Positions 1 to 6,468 are shown, counted from the first letter of the stretch. The stretch is 8,184 bases of DNA from Desulfatirhabdium butyrativorans (GCA_020718785.1 DYRK01000087.1:1-8184), one strand, 5' to 3'. Made by a program: numbers and translations. Notes: generated by a model not told the origin, from the sequence alone.

Positions 1-37
1 AAATTTATTTTGTCAATAAGTTCCCGCTTTTTTTTAA

Positions 38-134
38 CCCGGATTCAAGGATTAAAGGATTTTCAGGATTTGAGAAAAAGCCTCTCGATCTTTTGAACAG
101 CAATCCTGAAAATCCCGTAATCCTTGAATCCCGG
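38..134. repeat. Long inverted repeat upstream of carB
   Basis: The arms are 38-70 and 102-134, each 33 bases, with 30 of 33 positions complementary and a 31-base spacer. Each arm carries words of the form GGATTCAAGGATT and GATTTTCAGGATT. If transcribed it would fold into a long hairpin in front of carB. Its short repeated GGATT/AATCC words are those of a dispersed intergenic repeat rather than of a gene. The repeat also explains why the carB reading frame stays open upstream to position 93: the extra codons come from the right arm and spacer. It could equally be a terminator for a gene left of the window or an inserted repeat. The arms are read directly; any function is inference. Confidence 0.8.
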
Positions 135-155
135 TCAAAAATCAGGGTTCAAATC

Positions 156-198
156 TTGACCGTCTTACAGATTCCTGTTACATGCAGTTTGAAACTGC
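156..198 (+). promoter_or_regulatory. Weak candidate promoter and small stem-loop before carB
   Basis: A TTGACC box at 156-161 is followed after 17 bases by TACATG at 179-184, a poor match to a -10 box. Directly downstream, GCAGTTT (184-190) and AAACTGC (192-198) form a short inverted repeat that could be an operator or leader hairpin. The spacing to the carB start at 234 suits a short leader. Only the -35 box is convincing, so this is a tentative call. Confidence 0.25.
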
Positions 199-233
199 TA
201 TTGGTTTTACAACACAACTCAAAAGGAGTCATA

Positions 234-3200
234 ATGCCGAAACGCAAAGATATTAACAAGATACTCATCATCGGCTCAGGTCCTATAATCATCGGACAGG
301 CATGCGAATTCGATTATTCCGGCACACAGGCATGCAAAGCCCTGCGCGCTCTGGGTTATAAAATCGTACTGGTCAATTCGAATCCGGCAACGATTATGAC
401 GGATCCGGGAATGGCTGACGTGACATATATCGAGCCGCTCAATGTCAGAATACTGACCGAAATCATCGCGGCAGAAAGACCCGATGCCCTGCTTCCGAAT
501 CTCGGCGGACAATCGGGCCTGAATCTGTCTTCGGAACTTGCAAAAGCCGGGGTTCTGAAAGAATACGGGGTGCAGATCATCGGCGTCAGCCTGGATGCTA
601 TTGAACGCGGGGAAGATCGGACCGCATTCAAACAGACTATGGAAAAACTCGGAATTGACATGCCCCGCGGAAAAACCGTGAACAATATGGCAGACGCGAA
701 AAAAGCCGCCGAAGAATTCGGTTATCCTGTCGTGATAAGACCCGCGTACACTATGGGAGGAACCGGCGGGGGCTTGGTTTACAATATCGAGGAACTTCGT
801 ACCATTGCCGCACGCGGACTTTCGGCAAGCATTATTCATCAGGTGCTTGTGGAAGAATCGGTACTTGGCTGGGAAGAACTGGAACTGGAAGTAGTCCGGG
901 ACTCGAAAAATCAGATGATCACAGTCTGTTTTATCGAAAACGTGGATGCCATGGGCGTTCATACCGGCGATTCTTTCTGTACCGCGCCCATGCTGACCAT
1001 CAGCCCCGAACTTCAGCAGCGTCTTCAGGAATATTCCTATAAAATCGTGGAGGCTATAGAGGTTATCGGCGGAACCAACATTCAGTTCGCGCATGATCCC
1101 GAAACCGGCCGGGTGGTTGTGATTGAAATCAATCCGAGAACATCCCGATCTTCCGCGCTGGCTTCCAAAGCCACGGGTTTTCCGATTGCCTTTGTATCTT
1201 CGCTGCTTGCCGGGGGACTGACATTAGACGAAATTCCTTACTGGCGGGACGGAACCCTTGATAAATACACGCCTTCCGGCGATTATGTGGTGGTAAAATT
1301 TGCCCGCTGGGCATTTGAGAAATTCGAAGGAGCAGAAGATAAGCTGGGAACTCAGATGCGCGCTGTGGGCGAAGTCATGAGCATCGGAAAGACTTATAAA
1401 GAGGCATTCCAGAAAGCCATCCGTTCCCTTGAAATCGGCCGTCACGGATTGGGATTTGCCAAAAATTTCAATACGCTGTCTTTGGATACCCTGATGAATA
1501 TGCTCTCGATCCCCACCAGCGAGCGTCAGTTCATCATGTATGAGGCATTGCGGAAAGGAGCGGATATTCAGGAGCTTTACCGGAAAACCCATATCAAGCC
1601 CTGGTTCACAGAGCAGATGCGCGAGCTTGTAAATTTTGAAGAAACTATCCTTAAATATAAAGGACAAGTCCCGCCTGATGATCTGCTCATTCAAGCGAAA
1701 AAAGACGGATTCGCGGACAAATATCTCTCCAAAATTCTTTGCGTTACGGAAAAAGAGATACGCGAAAAACGGATATCGCCGGGTGTCACGGAAACATGGG
1801 ATGCTGTTCCGGTAAGCGGTGTGGAAAATGCCTCGTATTACTACTCCACGTATCATGAAGTAAAAGCCTCGGCAGGAATGAAATCCGAAAAAAAGGGCAA
1901 AGGCAAAAAAATCATGGTGCTGGGCGGCGGTCCCAACCGTATCGGACAGGGAATCGAGTTTGACTACTGTTGCGTCCATGCCGCGTTTGCTATCCGAGAC
2001 GAAGGCTATGAATCCATCATGGTCAATTGCAACCCGGAAACGGTTTCTACAGATTATGACACTTCGGATACCCTTTATTTTGAACCGCTTACGGTCGAGG
2101 ATGTCCTGAGCATTTATGAAAAGGAAAAACCCGAAGGCGTGATTGTCCAGTTCGGCGGACAGACGCCCCTGAATCTTGCCGACGAATTAGCCGAAGCCGG
2201 AGTCAGAATTCTGGGAACAAGTCCTGAAACCATTGATCTGGCAGAAGACCGGGACCGCTTCCGAAAAGTCATGCGGAAATTGGGAATTCCTCAGCCCAGA
2301 TCGGGTATGGCAAGCACTTTTGAGGAGGCATTGGAAATCGCGAAAGACATCGGATATCCGCTCATGGTCAGACCTTCTTATGTGCTGGGCGGACGTGCCA
2401 TGCAGGTGGTTTTGGATGAGGAAATGCTGGAACATTATATGAGCGTTGCGACAGATGTCTCACCGGAACGGCCCATTCTGATTGACAAATTTTTAGAATA
2501 CGCCATAGAAGCAGAAGCGGACGCAATTGCCGACGGGACCAATGCTTTTGTGCCTGCGGTCATGGAGCATATAGAGCTTGCAGGGGTTCATTCCGGGGAT
2601 TCCGCGTGCGTGATTCCGCCGGTCAGTATTCCTCTGAGACATATTGAGACAATCAAGGAGTATTCCCGGAAAATCGCCATAGAACTCAAGGTCGTGGGTC
2701 TGCTGAATGTTCAGTTCGCAATCGTCAATGACACGGTGTATATCCTAGAAGCCAATCCCAGAGCTTCGCGCACTGTGCCGATTGTCTCCAAAGTATGCAA
2801 TATTCAGATGGCTCGTTTGGCAACGCGGATCATGCTGGGGAAAAAGCTGTCGGAACTGAATCTTACGGAAAAACGCATTCCTCATTTCGGAGTCAAAGAA
2901 GCGGTATTTCCTTTCAATATGTTCCCGGAAGTGGATCCGATTCTGGGACCTGAAATGCGCTCGACCGGCGAAGTTCTGGGATTGTCTCATTCTTTCGGCA
3001 GAGCTTTTTTCAAGTCGCAGGAAGCGATTCAGTCGCCGCTGCCCCTTGAGGGAACCGTGCTGATAACCGTGACAGATGCGGACAAACCCAGTATTCTCGA
3101 ACCTGCCCGGCTTTTCAGGGAAATGGGATTCAGGATTCTGGCAACCAAAGGAACTCGGGAGTTCCTCGCAGAAAACGGCATTCAGGCAGAGCCGATCAAA

Positions 3201-3473
3201 AAATTGGGATACGGAAGACCCGATATTACGGATGCCATTAAAAACGGCGAGGTTCAGCTGGTAGTCAATACTCCGGGAGGAAAACAGAGTCAGGATGATG
3301 ATTCCTACATCCGCAAAGCAGGAATCAAATACAAAATCCCCAATATCACGACTCCTGCCGGCGCGCTGGCTGCTGCCAGAGGTATCTCCGAGAGAAGAAA
3401 AGGAAAACCCGTCGTCAGATCGCTTCAGAAATATCATGCAGATATCGAGCAGTTCAATTCGATAGGGCAGTAA
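234..3473 (+). CDS. carB: Carbamoyl-phosphate synthase large subunit
   Basis: The protein makes carbamoyl phosphate from bicarbonate, ammonia (supplied by the CarA glutaminase) and two ATP, in the cytoplasm, feeding pyrimidine and arginine synthesis. The predicted 1079 residues match the usual length of about 1070. It shows the internal duplication of the family: each half opens with a biotin-carboxylase-like nucleotide fold (GSGPIIIGQACEFDYSG near residue 14, GGGPNRIGQGIEFDYCC near 563) and continues into an ATP-grasp domain (RPAYTMGGTGGG and EINPRTSRSSALASK in the first, RPSYVLGGRAMQVV and EANPRASRTVPIVSK in the second). The last 140 or so residues form the MGS-like allosteric domain (ATKGT, NTPGGK, NITTPAGA). 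I chose ATG 234 because AGGAG lies just before it and MPKRKDINKILIIGSGP is the normal N-terminus; the frame from 93 adds 47 repeat-derived residues. carA is not in the window. The gene looks intact. Confidence 0.97.
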   Translation: MPKRKDINKILIIGSGPIIIGQACEFDYSGTQACKALRALGYKIVLVNSNPATIMTDPGMADVTYIEPLNVRILTEIIAAERPDALLPNLGGQSGLNLSSELAKAGVLKEYGVQIIGVSLDAIERGEDRTAFKQTMEKLGIDMPRGKTVNNMADAKKAAEEFGYPVVIRPAYTMGGTGGGLVYNIEELRTIAARGLSASIIHQVLVEESVLGWEELELEVVRDSKNQMITVCFIENVDAMGVHTGDSFCTAPMLTISPELQQRLQEYSYKIVEAIEVIGGTNIQFAHDPETGRVVVIEINPRTSRSSALASKATGFPIAFVSSLLAGGLTLDEIPYWRDGTLDKYTPSGDYVVVKFARWAFEKFEGAEDKLGTQMRAVGEVMSIGKTYKEAFQKAIRSLEIGRHGLGFAKNFNTLSLDTLMNMLSIPTSERQFIMYEALRKGADIQELYRKTHIKPWFTEQMRELVNFEETILKYKGQVPPDDLLIQAKKDGFADKYLSKILCVTEKEIREKRISPGVTETWDAVPVSGVENASYYYSTYHEVKASAGMKSEKKGKGKKIMVLGGGPNRIGQGIEFDYCCVHAAFAIRDEGYESIMVNCNPETVSTDYDTSDTLYFEPLTVEDVLSIYEKEKPEGVIVQFGGQTPLNLADELAEAGVRILGTSPETIDLAEDRDRFRKVMRKLGIPQPRSGMASTFEEALEIAKDIGYPLMVRPSYVLGGRAMQVVLDEEMLEHYMSVATDVSPERPILIDKFLEYAIEAEADAIADGTNAFVPAVMEHIELAGVHSGDSACVIPPVSIPLRHIETIKEYSRKIAIELKVVGLLNVQFAIVNDTVYILEANPRASRTVPIVSKVCNIQMARLATRIMLGKKLSELNLTEKRIPHFGVKEAVFPFNMFPEVDPILGPEMRSTGEVLGLSHSFGRAFFKSQEAIQSPLPLEGTVLITVTDADKPSILEPARLFREMGFRILATKGTREFLAENGIQAEPIKKLGYGRPDITDAIKNGEVQLVVNTPGGKQSQDDDSYIRKAGIKYKIPNITTPAGALAAARGISERRKGKPVVRSLQKYHADIEQFNSIGQ

Positions 3474-3506
3474 AATGGTCAGTCCCCTAGGGACTTCTGA
3501 AAATAG

Positions 3507-3534
3507 CCCGGCAATTTATTGCCGGGAATAATTT
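3507..3534 (+). terminator. Possible carB terminator hairpin
   Basis: A 9-bp GC-rich stem (CCCGGCAAT/ATTGCCGGG, 3507-3526) stands 33 bases after the carB stop and is followed by AATAATTT. There is no proper T-run, so termination would be weak or rely on the later hairpins of the same element. Confidence 0.35.
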
Positions 3535-3703
3535 AACGTGAGTTCGACGCAAGTCTGCGTTTCCCCCTTTTGTAAAGGGTGATTAAGGGGGATTTTCAGC
3601 ATGTTATGCAGAAAATCCCCCCTGCCCCCCTTTACGAAAGGGGGATTTGAAACATGCTGATCCGACCCCTTATTTTCTTACATCGAACTCACGTTAATTT
3701 ATT
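3527..3703. repeat. Inner inverted repeat with 23-base arms, possible MITE ends
   Basis: The arms 3527-3549 and 3681-3703 both contain AACGTGAGTTCGA (second arm inverted) and agree at 21 of 23 positions. Similarity continues outward with a one-base indel into the flanking CGGG. They enclose about 130 bases of C5/G5-rich hairpins, including TCAGCATGTT at 3596-3605 matched by its inverse at 3651-3660. Size and layout suit a miniature inverted-repeat element. I see no convincing target-site duplication, and no transposase is present. Confidence 0.6.
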
Positions 3704-3730
3704 GCCCGGAAATTTATGCCGGGAAAAAAT

Positions 3731-3767
3731 CAATAAAAAATCAAACCCCCGGCAATGAATTGCCGGG
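3731..3767 (-). terminator. Likely terminator after brnA
   Basis: Read on the - strand, a 9-bp stem CCCGGCAAT-TC-ATTGCCGGG (3767-3748) is followed by GGTTTGATTTTTTATTG, a T-rich tail as expected for an intrinsic terminator. It lies 68 bases beyond the brnA stop. It is at the same time one of the hairpins of the composite repeat, so the termination role may be incidental to the repeat. Confidence 0.55.
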
Positions 3768-3834
3768 CTATTTTCGGATGTCTCTGCGAGACAAAAATAC
3801 CTCCGGTCCCGTAGGGACTTTTGAGATGACTTAT

Positions 3835-4137
3835 TCAATGATGGGCTTCCATATAGGAACGCAACAATGAGTTAATAAGCGGCTGATAGGCTATATTCTG
3901 TTTTTTATACCATTCGAATACATCCGAATCCAAAAGAAGTCTGATTTCCGTTTTCGTTCTCCTGGACAGAAAAGCGTTATCAAACATATTTTCTTTTATT
4001 TCAGGCGAATCTTCATCATAAACAATATCTTCCTCTTTCATACTGAGTAAACGGTTCCAGTCAGTTTTGTCACTGCCGCCTGTCTCCAAATTTCTAAGTT
4101 CTTCACTGCTGTATCTGACAATTTTTTCTTTTGTCAT
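3835..4137 (-). CDS. brnA: BrnA-type antitoxin of a type II toxin-antitoxin pair
   Basis: The protein of 100 residues would neutralise the BrnT ribonuclease by binding it and, in the family, represses its own operon as a DNA-binding dimer. The C-terminal part carries the BrnA signature: SRRTKTEIRLLLDSDVFEWY followed by AYQPLINSLLRSYMEA. In known BrnA this region forms the ribbon-helix-helix-type DNA-binding fold. The acidic middle (SMKEEDIVYDEDSPEI) is the usual linker before it. I start at ATG 4137 (MTKEKIVRYSSEEL), because GGAG sits 8 bases upstream; the open frame extends to 4185 but those 16 codons lie inside brnT. The first 35 bases overlap the end of brnT in another frame, so the two genes are translationally linked, toxin first, as is typical for brnTA. 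Confidence 0.88.
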   Translation of the reverse strand: MTKEKIVRYSSEELRNLETGGSDKTDWNRLLSMKEEDIVYDEDSPEIKENMFDNAFLSRRTKTEIRLLLDSDVFEWYKKQNIAYQPLINSLLRSYMEAHH

Positions 4138-4396
4138 AGTAAAATCTCCGTTCTTTACGGTTTGCTTTGCGGAGAGAAATAACACGCACTCTTTTTTCTC
4201 TGTAAGTATAGACCATTGTAAATGTCAGCAATTCTTCCTCAATCAGTGCAATATCTATCCATCTCTGTTCATTGTCATATTCGCACGGTATCGTCAGTTT
4301 CTCATCTGATTCATATATTCTGTATGCTATGACAAAATCAACTCCATGTTTTTTCAGATTTATCTGTCTCTTATTTTCGTCCCATTCATATTCCAT
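4103..4396 (-). CDS. brnT: BrnT family toxin (RelE-like ribonuclease)
   Basis: This 97-residue protein matches the BrnT family (formerly DUF497), small RelE/barnase-like ribonucleases that block translation when free of BrnA. Family hallmarks are in order: YEWDENKRQINLKKHGVDF at the N-terminus (WDxNK, N, KHGVxF), an alanine and acidic residues near 24-31, DNEQRW near residue 41, a hydrophobic strand with VYTYRE, and the C-terminal RVISLRKANRKERRFYY, which corresponds to the conserved R-x-I-S-x-R-x-A-x-x-x-E. Length is normal and no disruption is seen. The start at ATG 4396 fits the family N-terminus, although the upstream sequence gives only a weak ribosome site. brnA follows with a 35-base overlap. 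It stands directly downstream of a second toxin-antitoxin pair on the same strand. Confidence 0.9.
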   Translation of the reverse strand: MEYEWDENKRQINLKKHGVDFVIAYRIYESDEKLTIPCEYDNEQRWIDIALIEEELLTFTMVYTYREKRVRVISLRKANRKERRFYYDKRKNCQIQQ

Positions 4397-4495
4397 ATAC
4401 TTACGCTTTCAATCCCATATCTAAGTTGACAGGTTCCCTTGGTAACGCACCTGCGAAGCGAGGCTTCTCTTCTGCCGTCAAGTTTTTTTCTTGTA
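4397..4495 (-). other. Spacer between the two toxin-antitoxin modules, possible gene remnant
   Basis: The 99 bases hold a small hairpin (GAAGC-CTC-GCTTC on the - strand) and TTGAC words facing both ways at 4426-4430 and 4475-4481. One - strand frame ending in TAA at 4401-4403 reads LTAEEKPRFAGALPREP and continues to NLDMGLKA. This looks protein-like but has no start of its own, so it may be the tail of a lost gene. I do not recognise it, and chance is a real alternative. No clear brnT promoter is visible. Confidence 0.25.
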
Positions 4496-4723
4496 TCAGG
4501 CAAAATTGGCAACAGGAACATTTCGGTTTACAGCAAAACTCTGACGATGAAGTTTTATACGCTCAATTTCATGCAGAGTTTCTGCGGTCATATAACTTTC
4601 TCCACATATTGCACAGCTAATGACAGGAATATTTTCAATAATCAGCAGATTAATGCCCTTTCCGTAACTCCTGGTGACCTGCCGGATACGACCTCCGTCT
4701 TTTCCGCAAATTTCGCATACCAT
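4496..4723 (-). CDS. YgiT-type zinc-finger protein, likely antitoxin
   Basis: This 75-residue protein has the paired CxxC layout of YgiT/MqsA N-terminal zinc-finger domains: CEIC at residues 3-6 and CAIC at 37-40, about 30 residues apart, with the region between them forming a small beta-rich segment (RQVTRSYGKGINLLIIENIPVISC). The C-terminal part (ETLHEIERIKLHRQSFAV) is helical and basic, as in stand-alone members. It lacks the helix-turn-helix domain of full MqsA. The gene begins 6 bases after the DUF4258 stop, and its ribosome site GAGG lies within the last codons of that gene, so the two are co-translated. DUF4258 followed by a YgiT-type partner is a recurrent pairing that is generally read as toxin then antitoxin. 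The antitoxin role is therefore inferred from context. Confidence 0.85.
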   Translation of the reverse strand: MVCEICGKDGGRIRQVTRSYGKGINLLIIENIPVISCAICGESYMTAETLHEIERIKLHRQSFAVNRNVPVANFA

Positions 4724-4729
4724 AAAACG

Positions 4730-5017
4730 TCACCCTCTCTCAAGATATACAGTAATCATAACCAAACTGCCGGTAAGGCTTATTTTGCATACAACAACGG
4801 CTTTATTTTTACTGAAAGTATCACCTGAAACAAGATATTTCGACTCTCCGGTATTTTTATCTTTTTGCCGTTCTGTTATTTCACCCGTAAGCAGACAGTG
4901 TTCAACATCGAAAACTGTCAGTCCGTCATCATTCATCTCTTCTTCGGCATGTAATGTCATTACATACTTACGGATACGGATTTTCTCTCTGATTTCTTTT
5001 AAAATAGATTCAAACAT
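4730..5017 (-). CDS. DUF4258 protein, putative toxin of a toxin-antitoxin pair
   Basis: The 95-residue protein belongs by pattern to the DUF4258 family, small single-domain proteins thought to be related to RelE/MqsR-type mRNA interferases. Recognisable parts are the N-terminal helix (FESILKEIREKIRIRKYVMT), the family motif LHAEEEMNDDGLTVFDVEHC with its conserved histidine at residue 23 followed by an acidic cluster, then GEITERQKDKNTGESKYLV and the final strands AVVVCKISLTGSLVMITVYLE. The length is usual and nothing is broken. The start ATG 5017 suits the family, though only a poor ribosome site (GCGGACG) precedes it, which may keep expression low. It is the first gene of a two-gene unit with the zinc-finger partner 6 bases downstream. 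Ribonuclease activity has not been shown from sequence; the toxin label rests on family and pairing. Confidence 0.82.
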   Translation of the reverse strand: MFESILKEIREKIRIRKYVMTLHAEEEMNDDGLTVFDVEHCLLTGEITERQKDKNTGESKYLVSGDTFSKNKAVVVCKISLTGSLVMITVYLERG

Positions 5018-5057
5018 CGTCCGCTAAATACAAGCACAGCGTTTTTCACATTGAAAC

Positions 5058-5091
5058 AAATAAGGGTCAAACAAACGTCTGACCCTTATTT
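5058..5091 (-). terminator. Terminator-like hairpin after the met/Hdr operon
   Basis: The arms AAATAAGGGTCA (5058-5069) and TGACCCTTATTT (5080-5091) pair perfectly over 12 bp around a 10-base loop. It lies 54 bases past the stop of the Fe-S selenoprotein gene and 40 bases before the DUF4258 start, so it can close the metabolic operon and insulate the toxin module. The stem ends in A/T-rich arms, which gives a TTATTTG tail in the - direction rather than a pure T-run. Confidence 0.6.
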
Positions 5092-5115
5092 ATCGAAGAG
5101 CAGAAAACGAGAAGC

Positions 5116-5143
5116 CATTTCTCACTTCTCATTTCTCACTTCC
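5116..5143. repeat. Two tandem copies of a 14-base unit
   Basis: CATTTCTCACTTCT (5116-5129) is followed at once by CATTTCTCACTTCC (5130-5143), with one difference. It lies just beyond the selenoprotein stop codon. It has the look of simple-sequence slippage; no function is evident. Confidence 0.7.
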
Positions 5144-5145
5144 CC

Positions 5146-6468
5146 TTATTCTTCCATCTCAGGATGAAACACATTCACATCTTTGAGATCATCACGGAGA
5201 TATTCACGTTCTCTGGGACCCAGTATTCCCAGCGAGAGACATATCAGCGTCCACAGATGGACAACGCCGTATCCGGCGCCGTAATGCTCGCTGAGTTCAT
5301 GAATCTGGGCATGGCAGTTGTGGCAGCCGGCAATACAGTAATCGGCTTTGGTGGTCTGAATCTGATCATCTTTCAGCTTGCCGTAAGCCAGCCGCTGGTC
5401 TTTGTATCCGGATTGAAGGAATCCGCCGCCGCCGCCGCAGCAGTAGTTATTCGAACGGTTGGGAACCATATCAATGAAGTTTTCCTCGCCCACAACTGAT
5501 TTCACCACAAAGCGAAGGTCTTCGGCAATCGGGTCTCCGTAACTCTTACGCACAATCTGACAGGGATCCTGAACCGTAAACTTGATTTTCCGCTCTTTGT
5601 TCCAGTCGGAATTGACTTTCAGTTTGCCTTCACGGATCCATTTTGCGTAATACTCATAAATGTTCTTAACGACGAAATTGTGGGGAATCTTGAATTTTTT
5701 CAGTCCTGCCAGGACCGAGAAAGTCACGTGACCTCACTCCGTGTTGAGATAAATTTTGCACCCCAGATCATCGGCCTGCTTGGCCGTAGTCCGGGCAATG
5801 GTTTCCCATGCGCTGTTGTCTGCAAGGAACATGCAGTAATTCTCTCCGCCCCATCCTTTGCTGCCGTAAGTCCAGTTTACACCGGCAAGATGGAGAATCT
5901 TCCACAGAGGAACCATCTCATCCGGCTCGGTTACCGGCTCTCTGGAGTTCTGATTCAGGAAAAATTCAGCACCCTGCTTGTCAACAGGTGCCTCCATTTC
6001 CGCAAATTCCGGCTGTGCTTCCCGATATTCCTCAAGCACATCTCCCACCACAAAGGTAAAATCCTCGGGCGATGTGCCCATGGCGCTGCCGCTTTCATTT
6101 CTCAATGCCATGTCGCAGGATCCCCGAATACCTTTGGGCCGTGTTTCTCTGGGCCAGCTTGCACGGACATTGAACACAAGCTGCGGAATGTCAATTTTCA
6201 TGGGGCAGACATAGATACATCGCTGGCACATCGTACACATCCAGGACCAGGGGGAGCTTTTCAGCTCATCGTCCATTCCGAGTGCTGCCATACGCAGAAA
6301 TTTTCTCGGGTCCATTCCTTCAAGCCCGGTCGCAGGACATCCCGAAGAACAGGCACCGCATGTAAGACAAAGATTCAGGTTGCCGCCCTCGGGCAGCAGT
6401 TCCATCACCTTGTCTTTGAAGATGCTCCGTTTTTCCTTTTTCAATTTGACGGCTTCTTGTGATGACAT
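5146..6468 (-). CDS. HdrC-HdrB-like Fe-S selenoprotein, Sec at residue 245
   Basis: I annotate one 440-residue gene read through an in-frame TGA (5734-5736). The N-terminal HdrC-like part has two [4Fe-4S] motifs: C34-x2-C37-x2-C40-x3-C44 and C78-x2-C81-x2-C84-x3-C88. The C-terminal HdrB-like part has a full CCG motif: DPC303, 39 residues, C343-C344-GGGGG, 37 residues, C382-HN-C385, the signature that binds a noncubane or unusual [4Fe-4S] cluster in HdrB/HdrD/DsrK relatives. A degenerate first CCG domain precedes it: NYC212-MF, then NTE-U245-GH, placing Sec where the last CxxC cysteine would be. ATG 6468 follows AAGGAG by 6 bases. No membrane segment is seen, so it is probably cytoplasmic and moves electrons. 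It is third after metV and metF, 85 bases downstream of metF, suggesting that it serves methylene-THF reduction. The alternative is a nonsense mutation, or a separate 193-aa gene from GTG 5727, but no ribosome site precedes that GTG. Confidence 0.88.
5696..5722 (-). promoter_or_regulatory. Candidate bacterial SECIS hairpin
   Basis: The core stem is CGGTCCT-GGC-AGGACTG (5717-5701, - strand): seven pairs including one G-U, with GGC as the apical loop. TTT/AAA and one T-A pair extend it below a single C-A mismatch, so the full hairpin runs from nucleotide 12 to 38 after the TGA, and the loop GG is at nucleotides 24-25. A stem-loop starting 11 nt after UGA with an exposed G in the loop is the known requirement for SelB binding in Escherichia coli fdhF. 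The folding is done by eye, without energies. Confidence 0.75.
5734..5736 (-). other. In-frame TGA read as selenocysteine
   Basis: On the - strand the codons run AAC-ACG-GAG-TGA-GGT-CAC, giving N-T-E-U-G-H. Protein similarity to Hdr/DsrK-like proteins continues on both sides without frame change. The other stop codons of the frame appear only at the true end (TAA, 5146-5148). The local motif resembles the cysteine position NxxCGH of CCG-domain proteins. Confidence 0.85.

Larger units (their letters stand above)
3482..3824. repeat. Composite hairpin-rich repeat element, MITE-like
   Basis: This gene-free stretch between carB and brnA contains at least ten short hairpins: 3482-3494 and 3806-3818 (GTCCC-NTA-GGGAC), 3507-3526 and 3748-3767 (CCCGGCAAT-NN-ATTGCCGGG), 3705-3723 (CCCGG/CCGGG), 3547-3560 (ACGCA/TGCGT), 3565-3579 (CCCTTT/AAAGGG), 3587-3621 (GGGGGATTTTC/GAAAATCCCCC plus an inner GCAT/ATGC), 3626-3644 (CCCCCTTT/AAAGGGGG) and 3780-3792 (GTCTC/GAGAC). 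Their order is nearly mirror-symmetric around the centre, so the element is a nested palindrome. I see no open frame that resembles a protein. It is probably a non-autonomous mobile or REP-type repeat present elsewhere in the genome, but one window cannot show that. Confidence 0.8.

Noticed and set aside
276..1094. Long - strand frame inside carB, with similar ones at 1224-1979 and 2745-3437
   Set aside because: These are antisense shadows of a well-conserved carB and show no domain of their own.
3482..3824. CRISPR array
   Set aside because: The repeats are hairpins of differing sequence in mirrored order, without constant direct repeats or regular unique spacers, and no cas gene is present.
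4439..4828. + strand frame of 129 codons across the toxin-antitoxin spacer
   Set aside because: It lies opposite the zinc-finger and DUF4258 genes, which have clear family motifs; its translation resembles no protein family.
5146..5727. Separate 193-residue HdrB-like gene starting at GTG 5727
   Set aside because: No ribosome site precedes the GTG, the frame is continuous with the upstream half, and homology reading runs through the TGA. It is treated as the C-terminal half of the selenoprotein.
5734..5736. Nonsense mutation making a pseudogene
   Set aside because: All cluster-binding cysteines on both sides are intact, there are no other lesions, and a SECIS-like hairpin stands at the right distance. 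It remains the main alternative.
5680..6462. 260-codon open frame on the + strand
   Set aside because: It is antisense to the N-terminal half of the Fe-S selenoprotein and has no family features.
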